Of a DNA stretch of 59,143 nt, positions 33,669 to 45,004 are shown piece after piece. The stretch covers positions 1 through 59,143 of the forward strand of contig MNZJ01000039.1 in NCBI GenBank assembly GCA_001873565.1, in the 5' to 3' direction. Within the stretch, counting starts at the first letter, position 1, and each line of letters begins with the position of its first letter. Origin of the DNA: Candidatus Peregrinibacteria bacterium CG2_30_44_17. Its GTDB lineage: Bacteria; Patescibacteriota; Gracilibacteria; UBA1369; UBA12470. Below the pieces are notes generated by a model. It did no database searches. It had not been told where the DNA came from and saw only the letters and a list, made by a program, of their open reading frames with translations. The translations under genes and the position numbers were made by a program.

Positions 33669-34124
33669 CTACACATCATTCAGCTTAGACAAGATATCTT
33701 CCTCAGCTTTAGCTTCCTCGTCATCGGCAGCAGCCTCTTCACGTTGTCTCATTTCGCGAGACTTTTTGGTTTCAAAATCTTTCCACTCAATAAGATGTTT
33801 GTCGTTGATACGCTTAAGTTCTTTCTCGTATTCGGAATCGAGCTTTGTAAGCTGCTCTTTTTCTTTAGTCAGAATCTTCTTGAGTTTGTCGACTTGCTCA
33901 TCTGTCATGATTGGCAAAATCTGGAACCAGTAAATCTTCTCGGCATCGGTCATCGACTCAGTAGCTTTGATTAGCTCAACGAGCTGTGGATACTTAGCCT
34001 TAACTTCATCAGAGATGTTGTACTTGGTATCATCCTGCTGCGTCTGTTGGGCACCACCACTATTGCCGGTTGCGCCGGTGCCGTTAGGGTCTTTGAGATT
34101 GATTGTGCTCTTATCGTCTGCCAT
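33669..34124 (-). CDS. Hypothetical charged protein with EQVD domain
   Basis: 151-residue protein, no signal peptide or membrane helix. N-terminal 35 residues are Gly/Gln/Asn-rich and likely disordered; the rest is helical and strongly charged. The segment SMTDAEKIYWFQILPIMTDEQVDKLKKILTKEKEQL and the following ELKRINDKHLIEWKDFE align closely with residues near the C-terminus of the Pro-rich protein at 55632-56669, so both share an unnamed domain. Last gene of a four-gene minus-strand cluster with an M23 peptidase. Function unknown; Glu-rich tail. Confidence 0.72.
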   Translation of the reverse strand: MADDKSTINLKDPNGTGATGNSGGAQQTQQDDTKYNISDEVKAKYPQLVELIKATESMTDAEKIYWFQILPIMTDEQVDKLKKILTKEKEQLTKLDSEYEKELKRINDKHLIEWKDFETKKSREMRQREEAAADDEEAKAEEDILSKLNDV

Positions 34125-34181
34125 TTTTTATTTTAGTTTTACTAAAGGTTATTGTAAGTGAGTTTTGAAAAAAAGCAATTT

Positions 34182-35672
34182 TTAACCTGCGGTTGATTGC
34201 CCGGGATCGGTATATAACTCGGACGCGACAAGCTCTGCTACGGTCTTGCTGTCCCAATCGGAAGTATTTCCTGCGGCAGTTATTACCTCGTTATATACGC
34301 CACGGACAATGTCTAGGTCGTCCATTAGGTCGTTTGGCAAATCTTCTTCTTCTATGACGGAAGGATTGTCGCCCTTCTTGGCAAGTTCTTTGAACTCTCC
34401 GACGGTGAACTCCGAATTGAATATCGCTTTTACAACATTCCTCTTAGGTCCTACTTCTTTGCCATCGATCCTGAGCTCCTTCTCAAGCCAGTAAGTAGCA
34501 CGCAATTTGTATCCTCTCATGTTCTGCCATGTGGTATCGACAGCTTCGTATGTTTTGTGTTTAAACTCGCCATCGGCAAGAAGATCTATGAAATATTCAT
34601 CAGTCTCGGTATCTTGAATCTTTTCAAAAGATTCTGGGTTTGAATCCCTCATGTAAGTCGCGAGCATTTTAAAAAGCCAACCAATGAGAGGTAGTTCGGA
34701 CATATTCATAAGAGTCTGCGATAGGCTGCTTGTTTTTTGTAAATCTTGCGCAAAATATTCCGCCATAGCCCCTGGATCCATCAAGCTTGGTGCATCGGCA
34801 GGTGGTGGCGTAGCAGGTGGGGTTGCCGGAGGATTTGTGGGAGGCTGAGTAGTCGGTTGTGCGGGAGGAGCCTGCATCGATGCTGCGGCATCTATCTCAA
34901 GTTCAGCGACAACTGCGGAAAGCTCATCAAGAAATGCTTTAGGATCATTCAATACCTGAAGAGCGGTCACTTTGTCGGCAGGGGCTTTCTTGCCACTCAG
35001 TTCAGTAACTTTAGCAGTCTTAAAGTCAACAAAGATCTGTTTTAGTTGAGGCTCGATTGAGGTACGTTTAGCCGTCAAGCCGGCGACAATATCATCGGAT
35101 TTATCAAGGACGAATATGACGTCATTCAAATAAGTATCTATGTCGCCTGTTAGAGTGGAAATTTGACTCTGCACGTCCGCAGGCACTTGATCATGGTCAG
35201 ACATCTCTTGATAACTTGCTTTGAGCGCAAGGAGCTTGTCTTTCTCCTTCTGCATTTGGCGCATTTTTACGACTTCCAACTCGTAAACCGCAAGAACGCT
35301 TTTAAATTTCACCATGGCCGCCTCAAGTTTATCAGGGGTGCTGACATCGGAGAAAGCCGTTGCAACATCACCATAATCTGAGACATTTGATAGAGCGGCA
35401 TCTATTGCTTGCGTCAGGAGATCGTCTTCATATGTATGTCCGACCAGAGCACGGAAAGTTGCGCTTGGATACGATTCATTCTGAGCGAAGTAAGCGGAGA
35501 CAGCCTTTATAAAAGGCTCTTTTTGACTCTCATCTATCTTAGCAGTCAAAGCTTCGAGGAACTTGCTCAAAGTTGGCGGCAAATTAGTCGCGACTTCGGT
35601 GGACTCCTGCCCTTGTTCTGGAGCTTCTACAGCTTCGCACGGATTTTGTGTTGGTTGATTGCCTGGAGCCAT
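34182..35672 (-). CDS. Hypothetical protein with coiled coil and Pro/Thr linker
   Basis: 496 residues, no signal peptide or helix long enough for the membrane. An N-terminal helical region (about 30-285) contains coiled-coil segments (VYELEVVKMRQMQKEKDKLLALKASYQEM), then a Pro/Ala/Thr linker (about 288-325, TTQPPTNPPATPPATPPP) and a C-terminal helical domain rich in Asp/Glu (FEKIQDTETDEYFIDLLADGEF...). Not recognised. Its position between the EQVD-domain gene and the 141-aa gene, both in the M23 operon, suggests a shared structural role. Confidence 0.7.
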   Translation of the reverse strand: MAPGNQPTQNPCEAVEAPEQGQESTEVATNLPPTLSKFLEALTAKIDESQKEPFIKAVSAYFAQNESYPSATFRALVGHTYEDDLLTQAIDAALSNVSDYGDVATAFSDVSTPDKLEAAMVKFKSVLAVYELEVVKMRQMQKEKDKLLALKASYQEMSDHDQVPADVQSQISTLTGDIDTYLNDVIFVLDKSDDIVAGLTAKRTSIEPQLKQIFVDFKTAKVTELSGKKAPADKVTALQVLNDPKAFLDELSAVVAELEIDAAASMQAPPAQPTTQPPTNPPATPPATPPPADAPSLMDPGAMAEYFAQDLQKTSSLSQTLMNMSELPLIGWLFKMLATYMRDSNPESFEKIQDTETDEYFIDLLADGEFKHKTYEAVDTTWQNMRGYKLRATYWLEKELRIDGKEVGPKRNVVKAIFNSEFTVGEFKELAKKGDNPSVIEEEDLPNDLMDDLDIVRGVYNEVITAAGNTSDWDSKTVAELVASELYTDPGQSTAG

Positions 35673-35686
35673 ATTAATCTAGGTCT

Positions 35687-36112
35687 TTAAAATACATAAA
35701 CGTCGCCAATTTCTCCTTCGGTCTCCTCTTTTTGTAATCTTAACTTGCGAACCATGTTCTGGAACTGATAACTGTTATTTGTAAAAGCAGACTTGTTGTA
35801 GTTGTAAATTTCACGAACAGTAGAGAGCATATTAAAAGCTTGTTGGTCCACTTTGCCTTTTTTTTCATCATTAAGCCCGTCATAAACCTCCTGATTTAGC
35901 AGGGTTGAAGGCTGGTATAAATTAATCTTGCCTTCATCGACAAGACTGACAAGCATATTTACGAAAGCCTGGTCGTCATCATCCAGCCCTGTCGGATCTT
36001 CGATAGGGTTGTTTACGATTTGCTGAGCTTCATCCGAGATAGCGGCGTTGTCCGTCGCCGGATCATATAACGGATTATATTTTACTGGTTTTTGATTTTT
36101 TTGATCGTCCAT
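35687..36112 (-). CDS. Hypothetical acidic protein in the M23 cluster
   Basis: 141 residues, acidic, without signal peptide or membrane helix. N-terminus is Asn/Pro/Asp-rich and probably unstructured (YNPLYDPATDNAAISDEAQQIV); the C-terminal 90 residues look helical (DDDDQAFVNMLVSLVDEGKINLYQP, FNMLSTVREIYNYNKSAF, MVRKLRLQKEETEGEIGDVYVF). Family not recognised. Starts 11 nt after the M23 gene and ends 14 nt before the next gene, so it belongs to one transcription unit. Confidence 0.68.
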   Translation of the reverse strand: MDDQKNQKPVKYNPLYDPATDNAAISDEAQQIVNNPIEDPTGLDDDDQAFVNMLVSLVDEGKINLYQPSTLLNQEVYDGLNDEKKGKVDQQAFNMLSTVREIYNYNKSAFTNNSYQFQNMVRKLRLQKEETEGEIGDVYVF

Positions 36113-36123
36113 ATAGTGATAAA

Positions 36124-37704
36124 TTATGAAGTGCTCATTGGATCAATAGCTTGACCATCAATCCTGATTTCAAAGTGCAAATGTGGTCCTGTAGAATGTC
36201 CTGTAGTTCCGATAGCCCCAAGATTCTGATTTTTCTCTACATGTTGGCCTTTGCTCACATTAATACTACTCAAATGAGCATAACGACTTTCTGAGCCATC
36301 CGGATGTTTTACTTTTACAAGATTTCCATATCCACCGGATAACCCTGCGAAGATGACTTCGCCACCTCTCCACGAATTGACGGGAGAACCTATAGGAGCT
36401 GCGATATCAACACCTTGATGTACTCTGTATACATGATCGATAGGATGGAACCTCATACCGAAACCTGAACCTGCGCCACGGTAATTGGACGGTACTATGT
36501 CGTTAACGCTCATGCCTCCACGCATGATTTGATTAATTTGTTCTCGATCGACAGGATGCTTGGCTTCATGTCTCGATGAGACACCTCCCATGTATTGATC
36601 CGCTAATTTTCTGCCGGTAGCGATTTCATCTTTGATATTACTTGGGATACTTTCTCCTCTATACTGGAAATAGCTCCTGTGCAGAGGGTCAAAACGGTCT
36701 GCCGCAGCAGCGCCTGGAGAGTACAATTTTGAGAAATAAGCCAAGAAGGCAGCAGAGTACTTGCCACCTCTAAGGGCTCTGTCACCCGATAGGGCTTTGT
36801 ATGACACTTCGTGTTCTCTTATATTCCTGAGCATCAGCTCAAGTTGTATTCCAAAACCGACAGCACCTTCCTCGGCAATTCCAAAGAATTGTCCGCTATT
36901 ACCATCCTCTAGCTTGAGTAGTGACATCACAAGGTACGGATCGACTCCGTAATTTGCTGATGTCTCAACTATCATCTTGGCTATCACCTGTGGATCGTCA
37001 GAGATGCGTTTGTATTTGTCATTATCGAGCATCGCCATGAACTGCGTGAACCTTGGAGAGTCTTTTGATTTTTCAAATTCGGCTACTGTGTCGGCAGCTT
37101 GTTTTTGCATTCTCTCGAGAGCGGGTGACCCTTCGGCAAACTCGCGTACGATGGAAACTTTGTAACGGGAATGTACTTCTACATAACCTTGGTTGTCGTA
37201 GAAGCTGCCTTGAAGTCCTTGTCTGTGGCCGGTACGACTATGTCCTCCTTTATCAGGTGGATAAGTGACCTCTACGACTCTCACGCCGGGTTTGGATTTA
37301 AGTATCCAGCTAAGGCCGATAAGGCTCTCGGCAGCACCATTACCGCGAAAATTGACCTCGAAGTTCTTTTCATCAATCTGCTCAGTAAAAAGATCTATAA
37401 GGGCTCCGGGGGATTTGCTTTCTATTTCATTCAAAACTTCGACAGGTATAGACGCAGCAACTTCGCGAGCTTTTTCCAGATCGAATTTTCCTTCGATGTC
37501 GAAGAAATTTGCGCTACTCGCAACTTGCTCTTTGACTCTGTCCAGCATGTCGCCGACAGCAGCATTACTGGCGTCTTTTAGGTCTCCATTCGTCTCTTCG
37601 GCACGTTGTCCTTCCGGAGTTGGCGCGCTGTCTTGGACCTCAGGCAACGCTTCCGTATGAGGAATAGGCTGTTTCTCTGATTGTTCATTACCTTCTCCTG
37701 CCAT
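36124..37704 (-). CDS. M23 metallopeptidase with lysozyme-like middle domain
   Basis: 526-residue peptidoglycan hydrolase candidate. After a long Glu-rich N-terminus, the middle part (about 240-330) has ANYGVDPYLVMSLLKLEDGNSGQFFGIAEEGAVGFGIQLE, which resembles transglycosylase/lysozyme folds (catalytic Glu in LKLED, GFGIQL in place of the usual G-x-x-Q-L). The C-terminal M23 domain is clear: zinc ligands H429 and D433 in HQGVDIAAPIG, and HLHFEIR with H508/H510. Unusually, there is no signal peptide or N-terminal helix, so export must be by another route or lysis. First gene of the minus-strand cluster; A/C-rich leader. Confidence 0.85.
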   Translation of the reverse strand: MAGEGNEQSEKQPIPHTEALPEVQDSAPTPEGQRAEETNGDLKDASNAAVGDMLDRVKEQVASSANFFDIEGKFDLEKAREVAASIPVEVLNEIESKSPGALIDLFTEQIDEKNFEVNFRGNGAAESLIGLSWILKSKPGVRVVEVTYPPDKGGHSRTGHRQGLQGSFYDNQGYVEVHSRYKVSIVREFAEGSPALERMQKQAADTVAEFEKSKDSPRFTQFMAMLDNDKYKRISDDPQVIAKMIVETSANYGVDPYLVMSLLKLEDGNSGQFFGIAEEGAVGFGIQLELMLRNIREHEVSYKALSGDRALRGGKYSAAFLAYFSKLYSPGAAAADRFDPLHRSYFQYRGESIPSNIKDEIATGRKLADQYMGGVSSRHEAKHPVDREQINQIMRGGMSVNDIVPSNYRGAGSGFGMRFHPIDHVYRVHQGVDIAAPIGSPVNSWRGGEVIFAGLSGGYGNLVKVKHPDGSESRYAHLSSINVSKGQHVEKNQNLGAIGTTGHSTGPHLHFEIRIDGQAIDPMSTS

Positions 37705-37757
37705 AAGTTTGTTTTTTGTGTTTTTTTATCTTAATATTGTATCATATTAACAGATAA

Positions 37758-40805
<3,048 letters not shown>

Positions 40806-40863
40806 GACGATATTCTATCTCCTTTGTAGCAATCTTGGAATACAACTCAGCTATATTGAAAGA

Positions 40864-40890
40864 GCATCAGCAGGCCTGAAAGGCCGATGC
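40864..40890. other. Hairpin downstream of dnaX
   Basis: GCATC...GATGC enclosing GGCCT-GAA-AGGCC gives a two-part hairpin in the 224-nt dnaX-folC gap. No U-tract follows. Confidence 0.45.
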
Positions 40891-40917
40891 CGCGAACGAA
40901 ATACATCTTAATACAAT

Positions 40918-41032
40918 TAGCTTTTATAATGATTAAGGCTATATCTGCAGCGCACATATTTGTCTGAAGCGAACATGTTCGCTGAAGCAAATAAGTAAGC
41001 GAAGCCATAGCCGCGAATCATTATAAAAGCTA
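40918..41032. repeat. 115-bp inverted-repeat element at the dnaX 3' end (MITE-like)
   Basis: Arms of 16 bp (AGCTTTTATAATGATT at 40919-40934 with its exact complement at 41016-41031), extended by GGCTAT/ATAGCC, enclose nested inverted repeats including the perfect palindrome GCGAACATGTTCGC (40969-40982) and ATTTG/CAAAT. The right arm covers the dnaX stop codon. It contains no ORF. The shape fits a miniature inverted-repeat element or a structured RNA. Confidence 0.6.
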
Positions 41033-42568
41033 TATCTCGTCCCACCCAACTTCGGTAATAGCTGCCTCGACGACTTTAGCAGTTCGTGGGTCTTCGTGAC
41101 TGTCAGAAGGGTTAAAAGAAGGTTCGATATTCACCTTGGCAAGTTCGCACTCCAGCTTGATATTTTTGCCAAAAACTTTCTTAAAAGCCCTCTCAATAAC
41201 ATCATGGCCCTGCACATTGTTGACTTTTTCCAGATGGAAGTTGGTTGAGAATCCGATTGTTATAACTCCATTCTCCACTTTCATAATACTGCCTGTCTGG
41301 AAAGATCTCTTCACCGAAGGGGTTGTGACATTCTCAATAATGCGTGGGAAATTCTTTTTGACACTCTCAAGAGACAGATCAATAACTTTGTCAGCCTTCT
41401 CTTGAGGAGTTGATACAATAGGCGTGTTTTCTGCGATCGAGGTCTTGCTACTACTACTCGCTACTGATTTCTGACTACTTCCTGCGTCTTCTGCCTTGCT
41501 CTCACTGCTACTCGCTACTGACTTCTGACTACTTCCCATGTCTTGTGTATTGCTGACTTTTATAGCGGCAACTTCAAGTGGCAGTTGAGGTATCACCGAT
41601 GTCCTGCCATCTTCATAGGCCTCCTGAAATGTCTCAATCATTTCCAAAATGCGACCAATCTTTGCGTGGTCATTTGCTTTCACCGCTTCCAGCATTCTTT
41701 CTCGTAAAAACTCGAGGAAATCACGCGTGAATTGACTCAAGTCATATCCGTCAAAATGTATGTCACTTATCGTAGAAAGTGCTTTGCCTATTTCTTCGCT
41801 AACAAGGTACTCATATAATTGCGTAATAGCTTTGTGTCCGGTTATTCCAAGACTTTTTTTAACAGCTTCATAAGTCAATTTGCCTTCAAAAGTTATTTGT
41901 TCCATGAGCCCGATAGCGTCGCGAAGACCGCCATCAACATTGCGAGCTATAAGTTCCAAAGCATCAAGCTCCGCTTCAACTTTCTCATGCTGAGCGATAT
42001 AACCAAGCCGCGCAACTATCGATTTAACATCAACTCTCTTAAAATCGAACCTCTGACATCTCGAAATAATGGTCTCAGGCACTTTGTGCGACTCTGTTGT
42101 AGCTAATATAAAATAGACATGCTCAGGCGGTTCTTCAAGGGTCTTAAGAAGTGCGTTAAAAGCGTCCTTGGAAAGCATATGTACCTCATCAATAATATAG
42201 ATCTTCGATTTAGCATGAGTTGGCGAAAACTGAATCTTTTCTTTTAGAGCGCGAATCTCGTCAATACCACGATTCGATGCGGCATCGATTTCGATAAGAT
42301 CTATAAGCCTGCCTTCAGTGGCGCCAATACAAAGGTCGCACTTTTCGCAAGGTTCGCCATTGTCAGACAAATTTTCGCAGTTAATAGTCTTGGCAACAAG
42401 TCTGGCTGTCGTTGTCTTGCCGGTACCGCGAGGCCCGCAAAAAAGATATGCATGTGAGATAGAGCCACCCTTGACGGCATTGAGAAGAGTTTGACGAATA
42501 TGATCTTGCCCGACAAGGTTGCCGAAATTCTGTGGTCTGTATTTCCGATAAAGAGCAATATCTGACAT
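41030..42568 (-). CDS. dnaX: DNA polymerase III subunit gamma/tau
   Basis: Clamp-loader ATPase. I start at MSDIALYRKYRPQNFGNLVGQ, the standard N-terminus, giving 512 residues; a longer frame would overlap the upstream gene. Walker A CGPRGTGKTTTAR, a four-Cys zinc module (NCENLSDNGEPCEKCDLC), Walker B/DEAH-like DEVHML, sensor ATTE and arginine finger region SRCQRFDF. Residues around 360-395 are a Ser-rich linker in which GSSQKSVASSS is repeated 18 residues apart; the C-terminal domain is tau-like but short. The two repeat units are 29-bp near-identical at 41454-41482 and 41508-41536. Confidence 0.95.
   Translation of the reverse strand: MSDIALYRKYRPQNFGNLVGQDHIRQTLLNAVKGGSISHAYLFCGPRGTGKTTTARLVAKTINCENLSDNGEPCEKCDLCIGATEGRLIDLIEIDAASNRGIDEIRALKEKIQFSPTHAKSKIYIIDEVHMLSKDAFNALLKTLEEPPEHVYFILATTESHKVPETIISRCQRFDFKRVDVKSIVARLGYIAQHEKVEAELDALELIARNVDGGLRDAIGLMEQITFEGKLTYEAVKKSLGITGHKAITQLYEYLVSEEIGKALSTISDIHFDGYDLSQFTRDFLEFLRERMLEAVKANDHAKIGRILEMIETFQEAYEDGRTSVIPQLPLEVAAIKVSNTQDMGSSQKSVASSSESKAEDAGSSQKSVASSSSKTSIAENTPIVSTPQEKADKVIDLSLESVKKNFPRIIENVTTPSVKRSFQTGSIMKVENGVITIGFSTNFHLEKVNNVQGHDVIERAFKKVFGKNIKLECELAKVNIEPSFNPSDSHEDPRTAKVVEAAITEVGWDEI
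41454..41536. repeat. 29-bp direct repeats within the dnaX linker
   Basis: Two copies (41454-41482, 41508-41536) beginning CTACTCGCTACTGA and ending TGACTACTTCC differ at one base and are spaced 54 bp, i.e. in frame (18 codons). They encode the duplicated SSQKSVASSS linker. Confidence 0.75.
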
Positions 42569-42612
42569 GAAAGTAGAAAGTTTTATGGAAAGGAGTGCCA
42601 ATATACCCTTTA

Positions 42613-43701
42613 TCAAAGGGTTTTTAAAGCCTTTTTCATTTTGTCTACAAATATCTCGCGATCAAATGTCAAAGCATGCTTGCGTGTATTCATGAATCTG
42701 TAATGCGGCTCGTTTAGCAGTAATTTCGCGAGGCCGTCTTCGACAGATTCCAGCGTAGGCTCGTCGAAGAACTCCCCAGTTACGCCCTCAAGGATAGTCT
42801 CCGTAGCTCCGCCACCTCGATAAGCAAGCACTGGTTTACCGCAAGCCATAGCTTCAACAGGTACAATCCCGAAGTCGTCTTCCCCGGGAAAAAGCAATGC
42901 TCGGCAGTTCTCCATATACTCTTTAACTACGCTATCGGATTTGAAACCAAGGAAATCGATCGAAGGACCGGAAATGCTTTCAAGATATTCTCTTGCGCTC
43001 CCGTCTCCAATAATAACAAGTCGTCTGCCAAGGCGATTAAATAAGGAAATGGCCAAATCGATTCTCTTGTATGGGGTCAAAGCGGACACTATCAGAAAGT
43101 AATTCTCATGGGTATTGCGTGGTGAGAAACGCCTCACGTCAACAGGAGGGAAGATCACCTCCGAATCACGTCTGTAATATTTGCGAATACGACCTCTTAC
43201 GGTCTCCGAGTTAGCGACATAATGATCAACTCTGTCGGAAGCTGTTCGGTCCCACATGCGAACTTTTTCAACTCGTTTGGCGACAATCCTCTTTGTGAAA
43301 TCGCTCATGTTTTGTTCCGCAAGATAGTTATGAGTCCAGTCCCACGCATATCGCATAGGGGAGTGGCAATAGCATAGATGTTTTGTGCGCAAATTAGGAA
43401 CAATCCCATGTGCATATGCATTGCTGGAACTGATCACAACGTCGAACTTCGACAGGTCGAATTGCTCGATGGCGGCAGGCATAAAAGGGAAAAAGTATTT
43501 GTGCCGCTTCTTTAAAAAGTTAGGAAGTTTGTGAAGAGAGGAAGGACGTACCCGCTCACTTGGGAAAATCCCACCAGCGACTTTTTCGTCGTATAGCAGC
43601 GTGTAAATAGGTGCCTTAGGATACATCTGAGCAAGCTCGGCGAGTACTCTTTCGGCGCCGCCCATGCGTATCAAGAAGTCATGTACGAGAGCAACGTTCA
43701 A
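42613..43701 (-). CDS. Glycosyltransferase family 4
   Basis: 362-residue GT-B glycosyltransferase, cytoplasmic or membrane-associated, likely for surface polysaccharide. N-terminal acceptor domain (VALVHDFLIRMGGAERVLAELAQMYP, a typical GT4 start), donor domain with VSALTPYKRIDLAI, LVIIGDGS and the E-x7-E motif region PGEDDFGIVPVEAMACGKPVLAYRGGGATETI. Sugar and acceptor are unknown. It overlaps the downstream glycosyltransferase by 4 nt (ATGA), and its stop lies 45 nt before the preferred dnaX start, so the three genes are probably co-transcribed. Confidence 0.93.
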   Translation of the reverse strand: MNVALVHDFLIRMGGAERVLAELAQMYPKAPIYTLLYDEKVAGGIFPSERVRPSSLHKLPNFLKKRHKYFFPFMPAAIEQFDLSKFDVVISSSNAYAHGIVPNLRTKHLCYCHSPMRYAWDWTHNYLAEQNMSDFTKRIVAKRVEKVRMWDRTASDRVDHYVANSETVRGRIRKYYRRDSEVIFPPVDVRRFSPRNTHENYFLIVSALTPYKRIDLAISLFNRLGRRLVIIGDGSAREYLESISGPSIDFLGFKSDSVVKEYMENCRALLFPGEDDFGIVPVEAMACGKPVLAYRGGGATETILEGVTGEFFDEPTLESVEDGLAKLLLNEPHYRFMNTRKHALTFDREIFVDKMKKALKTL

Positions 43702-44777
43702 TTTTTTGTTTGTATTAGTATTTCAAAAGTTTGCTTAGCGGCCTTATCCCAGTCAAAATCAAGAAGTCTCTCCGTACCCATCTTAACCATCCTTTCCCTC
43801 ATCGACAAGTCACGAATCATTTGATCCAGCCCTTGTGCTATGTCGCTCTCATCAAGAGGCTGGACGCCGTAGCAAGCTTGCATGCCAACTTCGCGCAGAA
43901 CAGGTATGTCAGAGACAAGCACAGGTGTTTTTGTTAGGAAAGCCTCCAAAACAGGCAACCCGAAACCTTCATAAAGAGAAGGAAAAGCAAAAAGAGAAGC
44001 GTTATTCAGCAGGCACGATTTCTCTTCCTCGTTCACGTAATCGGTAAAGATAATGCGATCACGCGCATCGGAAGTGCTCGCGGCATCAAAGACGTCCTGC
44101 GCGCCATAACCACCTTTGCCAACCAAGACTAATTTCCAGTCGCGATGCGGCAGACTCGAAAAAGCACGTACAAGTCTCGATAGATTTTTCTTGTATTCGA
44201 TTCTGCCTATAAAGATGACATATTTGTCGTCTTTCGTTAGCCCAAACTTGTGCAAATACTTGTCATCAGATGGGGGAAGCTTGGAAACGCCATGATGCAC
44301 GACGTGTATCTTGGATTTCGGACATTTATAAACCTCCTGCAGCTCATTGCTTGTAAACTCGCTCGGCACCAAAATGGTAGTAGCATGTCTGACGGCGTAT
44401 TTGGTACTCCAATTGAGATAGAGTCTCTGACGCAGTGTATAAACCTTGGGATACCTCTTGAAAGCAATATCATGGATCATAATTGCACTTCGTTTCGGCC
44501 TTATTAGAGGCAAAACATGCGAAGGCACAAACAAAACATCGGGCCTGCCAAAAAGCATTTTCAGACTTAGCCCGGCAATGGTCCACAGTCTTCTGCGTTT
44601 GATGACGATTTGGTGCTCCTGCGGAAAATCCGGAAGAATATCACGCACATAAAGCCTGACATCATGGCCCAGGTCTGTCGCCAGCTTATAGATTCGATTA
44701 ATTATTTCAAAAGAATACTTCTCGACTCCTGTCGACTGCTGCCGTCCATACCGAGATGCATCGATTGCGATTTTCAA
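43698..44777 (-). CDS. Glycosyltransferase family 4
   Basis: 359 residues from a TTG start giving (M)KIAIDASRYGRQQSTGVEKYSFEI, the normal N-terminus of this GT4 branch (mannosyltransferase-like, as in WbaZ/MtfB types). A longer in-frame reading of 64 more codons is hydrophobic, lacks homology and runs through direct repeats, so I reject it. The donor domain shows IFIGRIEYKKNLSRLVRAF, LVLVGKGGYG, DYVNEEEKSCLL and SLYEGFGLPVLEAFLTKTPVLVSD with the E-x7-E. First of the two linked transferases, probably acting one after the other on the same glycan. Confidence 0.88.
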   Translation of the reverse strand: MKIAIDASRYGRQQSTGVEKYSFEIINRIYKLATDLGHDVRLYVRDILPDFPQEHQIVIKRRRLWTIAGLSLKMLFGRPDVLFVPSHVLPLIRPKRSAIMIHDIAFKRYPKVYTLRQRLYLNWSTKYAVRHATTILVPSEFTSNELQEVYKCPKSKIHVVHHGVSKLPPSDDKYLHKFGLTKDDKYVIFIGRIEYKKNLSRLVRAFSSLPHRDWKLVLVGKGGYGAQDVFDAASTSDARDRIIFTDYVNEEEKSCLLNNASLFAFPSLYEGFGLPVLEAFLTKTPVLVSDIPVLREVGMQACYGVQPLDESDIAQGLDQMIRDLSMRERMVKMGTERLLDFDWDKAAKQTFEILIQTKN

Positions 44778-44781
44778 AATA

Positions 44782-44809
44782 GATAATAGATAGCAAGTAA
44801 CAGATAGCA
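44782..44809. repeat. 14-bp tandem repeat upstream of the glycosyltransferase start
   Basis: Two imperfect 14-mers (gataatagatagca, agtaacagatagca) lie in the 227-nt non-coding stretch between comF and the GT genes. No other feature is seen in that stretch. Confidence 0.5.
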
Positions 44810-45004
44810 AAGAGCAGTATACACAAAATACAACAATAGCAGAATAGATTGCAGACTGGCCTGTATATGAGAAATAGAGGACAGAGACCGGCAAAGCTAC
44901 AATGCATGTTGATAGATCCGGCAGCAGGCAAAAAACAATCCCCTTGGTGGGTTTAATAGCTAAATTCAAAGATTTTCATGTTGTTTTGAATGATCTTGAA
45001 ATCT

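Noticed and set aside
40806-41029. SRP RNA or other known structural RNA in the dnaX-folC gap
   Set aside because: The conserved SRP Alu/4.5S motifs are missing; only the inverted repeats described are visible.
44778-44969. 64-codon hydrophobic N-terminal extension of the glycosyltransferase
   Set aside because: It runs through tandem repeats, looks unlike any GT4 N-terminus, and the TTG start gives the standard KIAIDASRYG beginning.
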